64,000 nucleotides of DNA from Limonium bicolor (Eukaryota > Streptophyta > Magnoliopsida > Caryophyllales > Plumbaginaceae): NCBI GenBank assembly GCA_023374045.1, contig CM041779.1, positions 298,478,167 through 298,542,166 on the forward strand. Reading direction: 5' to 3'. The notes beneath the pieces were generated by a model, which was given only the letters and a program-made list of their open reading frames with translations, was not told where the DNA came from and made no database searches. This document shows positions 59,006 through 64,000 of the stretch, in pieces. Both the position numbers and the translations under genes were made by a program. Position 1 is the first letter of the stretch. Each line of letters begins with the position of its first letter.

Positions 59006-60736
59006 TTAGATCAATCTTACAAGCAAACAGAGGTTTTTTTGTGGCTTGGGACTTTGAATTCTGTGATATAATTCTCCTGCCAGGATAATATTGTCAGAAA
59101 TAAGTCTATTTTTGACAAAACCTGATTGATTTTCAGAGATGATATCAGGGAGGATATTTTGCAATCTATTGGCAAGGACTTTTGTAATGATTTTGTAGGT
59201 GAAGTTGCACAGGTCTATCGGTCTGAAATTGTTTAGGTGGGTGGCCCCCGGGGTCTTTGGGATGAGAGTAATGTAGTAGTCATTGAGAGAAGGAGGGATT
59301 GGTTGGCCATTGAGGATATTTAAGGAAACCTGGATGATTTGGTTTCCAATAATACTCCAGAAATGCTTGTAGAACTTCCCATTAAAACCATCGGGTCCAG
59401 GAGCTTTATTCGATCCTAGGTTCTTCACAGCCAGGAGAATTTCATCTTGGTTATACTCTAAGGTTAAGGAAGCCTTCTGATCCTCATTGAGGATGTTGCC
59501 CACTAGATTACAAAAGGGTTCAGAGCTGTCTAAGTTGGTGGCCTTAAAGAGATTCTGAAAATAAGTGGTGGCAGTATTATCAATCTCCTCCCAAGAGTAA
59601 ACCATATTCCCATTCTCTTGCTCCAAACCAAAGATGGTATTTTTCTTTTTGTTGGCTGAAGCTTTGGAGTGAAAGTAAGCTGAGTTTTTGTCCCCTTCTT
59701 TAAGCCATTTGTCCCTAGCTCTTTGCTTCCACCATAACTCCTCTTTATATTGGAGCATTTCGATCTCAGATAGCAGTCTTTTCCTATTTGAGATGCTTCC
59801 AATGGTCTGTCTAACAAGGTTAATCTTGTGGAGCTCTTTGGTTTTGCTCTTGATTTTATTCCTGACTTTATAGATGTTCCACCCATTCCAAGCTTGGAGT
59901 TTCTTTCTACAAGTGTTGATGTTTTCCAAAAGGTTATGGTTATTAGGCCCCCAACAATCTGTAACAATTTTTTTGCACTTTTCCTCCATTAACCACATGT
60001 CTTCAAATCTAAAAATGTGACCAGGTTTTTTGTGGGAACCTAGAAGCTTAATGAGGATAGGACAGTGGTCAGAATGCTCTCTAGGAAGATGTTGGACAGA
60101 CAGGAGAGGAAAGAGGTTTTGGGCATCTGTGGAGATAAAGACTCTATCTAGCCTACTAACATAAAGGTAAGGATCTGGTTGACAATTGGTAAAAGTGAAA
60201 GGGGAGCCAATGAAGCCCGCATCAATAAGCCCAGTATCCCTAATAACTTTCCTAAAAGGAGCCATAACCGAATCACTCCTAAGTCTACCACCTTCTTTTT
60301 CCTTCTCAAACATTATTTGATTGAAATCCCCTGCTAAGATCCAAGGGATCCTAACTTGATGCCTAAGCGCAAGAATCAATTTCCAAGAAAGATATTTTAA
60401 ATTCCAATTAGCCCACCCATAAAAACCCGTAAAATGAAAAGTATTCATACCTGGGAGAGTGACATCCACCGCAATGTGTTGGGAAGATGAATTGACTAAG
60501 GTGAGAAGAACCTCTTTTTTCCAGAGTAAAGCAAGGCCCCCACTTCTTCCTTTACTAGCAACACTGAATCCATTATACAGAACCCACTTGCTCAAAATTT
60601 GATCCATTTCAGCAGAGGATCTATGGGTCTCCATTAAGAAAACTATCTCAGGTTTGTGGATTTTAAGTAAACCCGAAACCCAAGAAACTGCCTGGGGCCG
60701 ACCCAAGCCCCGGCAGTTGAGGGTTATGCAACTCAT
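59006..60736 (-). pseudogene. LINE ORF2, 5' part: AP endonuclease and start of RT
   Basis: First 576 codons of ORF2. The AP-like endonuclease (residues 1-230) keeps its catalytic set: N7 (LNCRGL), E36 (METH), D137 and N139 (AGDFNQ), and D223-H224 (HSDHCP). It nicks target DNA. A basic, coiled linker follows, then the RT entry (APGPDGFNGKFYKHFW, NFRPIDLCNFTYKIITKVLA, SGFVKNRLISDNI). The frame fails near 59030 in a run of seven A, after which the RT continues in the frame of 57039-58988. Confidence 0.9.
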
Positions 60737-61041
60737 TTTGGGTGGCAGCCTTGCTGACTAGCAAGGTCTGCCTTAATGAGGGAAGTATCTTCAGATTCAG
60801 ACTCCTCTATTTCATCCCCAAAAGATTGGGGTGATCTAATCATCAGAAGCTGGGCTTTCAATACTTTCCTTTTTTTGAAGAGGGTTTTGGAAGGGCCAAG
60901 AAGGGAGGAGGGGTGTAATTTCTGTTTTCCAGGTCTTTGGGCAATGAGATTGGCTTCATCAGAATGGGTAGGGATAAACATGACATCAGAGGAAGGCCTT
61001 GTTTTATCTTCAGCTTCTTGCAAGATTTGACTAATAGTCAT
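60733..61041 (-). CDS. Small LINE ORF between ORF1 and ORF2, 102 aa
   Basis: Its start overlaps the ORF1 stop by ATGA, and its stop overlaps the ORF2 start by ATGA (60736-60733). The protein is Ser/Glu/Lys-rich, with FKKRKVLKAQ and an acidic EIEESESEDTS run, and no recognised domain. It may be the shifted C-terminal tail of ORF1, or a true third cistron that lets ribosomes pass from ORF1 to ORF2 by termination and re-initiation. Both readings are open. Confidence 0.55.
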   Translation of the reverse strand: MTISQILQEAEDKTRPSSDVMFIPTHSDEANLIAQRPGKQKLHPSSLLGPSKTLFKKRKVLKAQLLMIRSPQSFGDEIEESESEDTSLIKADLASQQGCHPK

Positions 61042-62375
61042 GGGCGGATTTTGATTAATAGACTCAGGGCTGTTGGGTTTATCTTGTACATGTAATCCAA
61101 ATTCAGAGAGGGAAGCATTCCAGTCGAAGTTTTGGTAAATTGATGATATTCTGAGAGGGTTGAGGGGTTTTGGGTTCTTGGGACTCCAGAAGCTTGAACA
61201 GAAATCTGAGGGGTTAAATTCCCAAGGATAGGATGATATTGAGAGGGGGGAATTTGTTGTGATGACGGGCAGTGAGGAGTGGGCTGGGTAATAAAAGGTT
61301 GGGAGATGTTCTGGGTGGGTTGATAAGGTCTGAAGTTTGAAGCTTTAGGAATAAGAGGGATGTTCAGAAATTGAGTAGCTGGGTAACGAGGGGGCACAGG
61401 ATTGGGCGGGATGGCTCTTAGAGGTGAAGGAAACAAAGGTCTGTTAAAGGTAGAAGGGGTAACAGTTCTTGGATTGAAGTTAAGATTGAAATTATGAGGG
61501 GGATTCATGGCCAAAGACAGATCAACATTGATTCTGGGAGCAGATTCGGTAGATAAGCAAGTAATTGGAGCGGCTAACAGATAATCATCTCTTATGAGCC
61601 CTTCGGCCTTCCATTGTTGAAAAAGTAATTCTTCAGAAGCTGGGGATAAGAGGCTAGCATTTTCAGCCCTCATCCAAGGTCCAAATTTGTCAGCATCTTT
61701 AGGGTTGGTCTTGATCACTTTACATTCATTCATCACATGAGTGAGTTTACCACAGATATAACAGAAACTAGGTAGGTTTTCGTAGGAGGCCCGACAAACT
61801 CTTTTTGTTTGACCAGTAGTGACTAACAGCACTCTACACAAGGGTTCGGCCACAGGAATTTCTATCCTAAATCTGAGAACTCTAGAGGTCATGGGATTTA
61901 CCTTATCCGGAACTTCGATGAATTTCCCTAACCTCTGGGCGAGAAGGATAGCTGAAGGTTTGTTGCAGAAGCCAATCGGGAGACCATGAACACCAGCCCA
62001 GATCTTGATAGTTCTCGGGTTGTGCTCTGCATAGCTAAGCAAGGGATTGAGAGGCATCAAAGCTAACAAACGGTTCTGAAAATGCCAAGGGCCATTCGAG
62101 CGGATGTGGATAGCTTCATTTTCACTTGAGAACATGAAGGAGAAACAGTTGTACTCGACTTCATTGACTCGGAGGTAGGGTTTGGGCTTCCATATTTGAG
62201 TCATGAAATTTAGCATTTGTCTGGCATGAATTCGATTTGGGTGCCAGACCTTGCCAAAGAGGGATTTTTTGATATCTGGGTGAGAAGGTTCGATTATAAG
62301 CGGTTCTGTATTAGAGCTCTTCGATTCAGCAGGATGGAGTTTGAGATTATTCCAACTGTTGATGATGTTTTCCAT
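61038..62375 (-). CDS. LINE ORF1 protein (DUF4283 and zinc knuckle), 445 aa
   Basis: RNA-binding gag-like protein of plant L1 elements, intact. Residues about 35-190 form the DUF4283 region (LFGKVWHPNRIHARQML, NGPWHFQNRLLALMPLN, IKIWAGVHGLPIGFC). Residues 205-218 form a zinc knuckle C-x2-C-x4-H-x4-C (CYICGKLTHVMNEC). The C-terminal 180 residues are Pro/Asn/Ser-rich and probably disordered. It would coat LINE RNA in the ribonucleoprotein particle. Its stop TGA overlaps the ATG of the next small ORF as ATGA (61041-61038). Start choice: the first ATG of the open frame, directly upstream of the domain. Confidence 0.9.
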   Translation of the reverse strand: MENIINSWNNLKLHPAESKSSNTEPLIIEPSHPDIKKSLFGKVWHPNRIHARQMLNFMTQIWKPKPYLRVNEVEYNCFSFMFSSENEAIHIRSNGPWHFQNRLLALMPLNPLLSYAEHNPRTIKIWAGVHGLPIGFCNKPSAILLAQRLGKFIEVPDKVNPMTSRVLRFRIEIPVAEPLCRVLLVTTGQTKRVCRASYENLPSFCYICGKLTHVMNECKVIKTNPKDADKFGPWMRAENASLLSPASEELLFQQWKAEGLIRDDYLLAAPITCLSTESAPRINVDLSLAMNPPHNFNLNFNPRTVTPSTFNRPLFPSPLRAIPPNPVPPRYPATQFLNIPLIPKASNFRPYQPTQNISQPFITQPTPHCPSSQQIPPSQYHPILGNLTPQISVQASGVPRTQNPSTLSEYHQFTKTSTGMLPSLNLDYMYKINPTALSLLIKIRP

Positions 62376-62994
62376 ATTTGGTTTCAGTCTATCAGAGATG
62401 CAGGTTTTCGAAACGGACGAAAGGAAAGGGAAGAAAGTCGAACAAGGAGATTTCTCACATCATATATCAAAATATATCTAACTCTAATTATCTTTCTCCT
62501 GTAGCTAATAGAAAGAATTTCTACTGCAAGTGATGGATTATCTGAAGATTTTGCATCAGAGAATTCAAGAGTTAGGTCAGAAGATCGAGGGATAGATCTA
62601 CCTCCACTATTTGATCCAACCGGTACCAAACTTCCTCCTCTTCCAGTCTCTTTCTTGCCGTGCTGTTGTCGACTCTGCTCACCGGCTCCAATTGACTCCA
62701 GATTCGACATCCGCCCAGACCGCGTGCTCCGTCTCTCGATCTTCCTCTCACAATCTCTTTCCTCACATTGAATACTCCCCTCCTCTCTCGACTCATACTC
62801 CAAATCTTCTGCAGGTCTAGCACAAATCTGTGCAAATAGCTCATTATGAGCTATAATCTTCCTCTCATTGGCCGGAATTTCAACGAGGAAGAAGAACGGG
62901 TTAGGGTTTCTTGTAGCGCGTGGGGGCGCGTACTTTGAAACCTTTTCTCTCTCTCTTTTTTTTTTGTCATTTTTCGTGTAGTGCCCATGTACTG
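62376..62994 (-). promoter_or_regulatory. LINE 5' UTR / internal promoter region
   Basis: About 620 bp from the TSD to ORF1. Minus-strand ORFs at 62384-62803 and 62572-62844 are Arg/Ser/Glu-rich without a domain, and I regard them as fortuitous. L1 elements carry an internal promoter here, but no motif can be named with confidence. Confidence 0.45.
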
Positions 62995-63009
62995 CAAAAC
63001 AACCATACT

Positions 63010-64000
63010 GATTTCCTTCTTTTCAGTCTCTTCTGTCCTAAACCCTATCCAGCAAGTGTTCTACGCGTTCACTCTCTCACTGCTCTCTCCACATCATCTC
63101 TTTATTCTCTTCTTTCTGAAGTTCAAATTGGCAAGAATGGAACATCCATGGTCTACTCTCTGCTTTTCCTTTTCGTCCACACCTCTGTAGATAAAACTAT
63201 AAAACTGCCAAACAAGAATATACATGTTTTGGTCCAGCTTCAATTTCTGTATCCAGAACATTCTTGTATCTACACCTTTGAAGAGGGTAAATCACTACAA
63301 CTCTCACCAGAATGCGCACATCTCAGCCTCCCTTCCTTCACACTCTGTTAACGGTAATTTTGGAATCAACTGGTGAACAAGGAACAACCATTTTCACGGG
63401 TGGACAAGGAAACATACATGTGTTGTCTTCATTCCTTCATCTGCCGAACAACAAATCCAGCTGGTAAACAAGGAACATACAAATCTATGCCTGCTGATTC
63501 TTTCCATTCTCTACGGTAATTTTACGAATCTAAACTAGTGAACTAGAAGTATACATACTTCACTCTCTATATTTTCTTTTGCTGTATAAATCAAAATCAG
63601 ACACACCCATTCTTGCCGATTCTTCTTTCAATCTCCATTAACATGCCTGGACTTATTGCCATGGCGTAGATCTATAAATGATCTATGTGTTGAACTGGTT
63701 GATGGTGGTTTTGGTAACAATTAAAGTGGGGAGAACAGGAAAAAAAATGCCTCTTGATCTGAAACTGGAGAAGAATGTAGAGGTGGGTTTCTGTTTAAAG
63801 AAAAAAAACATCAATTAAAAAGATATGCTGTAGTCTGGCCTAAATCAACAACGGGAATAAACCCAAAACTGGTTTCAAAGTTTTCCTTGTTAAGGTAAGC
63901 AAAACTTTGCTTCTGTTTGCCATGAATCCTTAGTTTCGTAATCTGTTCTTCATCCTTATACTGGTTCACCGAGAGTTGTTAGTTTAATTAATACAGTGCT
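63010..64000. other. Unassigned flank of the LINE
   Basis: CT-rich and then mixed sequence with no gene I can support. A motif like (T/C)GG(T/A)(G/A)AACAAGGAACA recurs near 63370 and 63459, and diverged forms occur near 63403 and 63535. GGTAATTTT(G/A) precedes two of them. It may belong to the same truncated element as 55196-56557 or to another repeat. Confidence 0.3.

Larger units (their letters stand above)
56573..62994 (-). mobile_element. Nearly complete L1 LINE (6.4 kb)
   Basis: Flanked by an exact 15-bp TSD, CAAAACAACCATACT, at 56558-56572 and 62995-63009. At its 3' end (low coordinates) is a short poly(A), seen as nine T including the TSD base. Order on the minus strand: about 620 bp 5' UTR, ORF1 (62375-61038), a 102-codon small ORF (61041-60733), ORF2 (from 60736) and a short 3' UTR. 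ORF2 has one frameshift and one in-frame stop, so the copy is recent but inactive. Confidence 0.93.

Noticed and set aside
62384..62844. Minus-strand Arg/Ser-rich ORFs upstream of LINE ORF1
   Set aside because: They lie in the LINE 5' UTR, two frames overlap, and there is no zinc finger or DUF4283 similarity. I see no reason to call a protein.
1..64000. A bacterial-style defence or biosynthetic gene cluster
   Set aside because: There are no operon-like coding runs and no such domains. All long ORFs belong to retroelements or to one spliced plant gene.

Overview
The window is nuclear DNA of a flowering plant, most likely a eudicot with a large, repeat-rich genome. It shows spliced coding exons, Ty3/gypsy and Ty1/copia LTR retrotransposons, plant-type L1 LINEs, hAT elements, Mutator-like and Stowaway MITEs, and long AT-rich spacers. 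There are no prokaryotic operons. I can support one cellular gene. Nearly everything else is transposable elements, heavily nested.

Layout. 1-3673: 5' end of a Tat/Ogre-like Ty3/gypsy element on the minus strand (gag, tRNA-Arg-type PBS, 1.78-kb LTR), inserted in a chromovirus-type LTR whose remainder is 3674-5052. 5778-10118: decayed hAT transposase on the minus strand, holding a three-copy tandem repeat and a Mutator-like MITE. 10142-10734: two related Stowaway MITEs. 10959-20127 (minus): a ten-exon gene for a coiled-coil protein of about 434 aa. Its 6.1-kb intron holds a copia element, which holds a hAT element, which in turn holds a very young non-autonomous LTR element and a Stowaway MITE. 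The copia also carries a 41-nt retroposed 5' fragment of U2 snRNA. 20903-21472: a hAT MITE.

About 21870-43790: an old L1 LINE on the minus strand, cut into three pieces by a 3.98-kb solo LTR (22407-26387) and by a 15.4-kb composite (26650-42069). The composite is itself a solo LTR carrying two further complete solo LTRs (30372-34862 and 35210-40468). 44691-49083: another solo LTR, inside what may be yet another LTR. 50321-55195: 3' LTR and PPT of a Tekay/Del-like chromovirus on the minus strand. 55196-56557: a truncated LTR in plus orientation, into which a nearly complete L1 LINE (56573-62994, minus) inserted with an exact 15-bp target-site duplication. 63010-64000: unassigned repeat-like DNA.

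The most interesting signal lies in the giant LTRs. Six of them (plus a probable seventh) share one leader architecture. It consists of a 5' splice-site-like motif, 0.8-1.2 kb later a short hairpin whose stem sequence differs between families but stays paired, then a C-rich tract, then a strong 3' splice-site-like motif. Four LTRs from at least two Ty3 lineages also carry arrays of GC-rich palindromes with changed sequence but conserved layout. Both look like RNA or DNA structures kept by selection, and I do not recognise them as described features.
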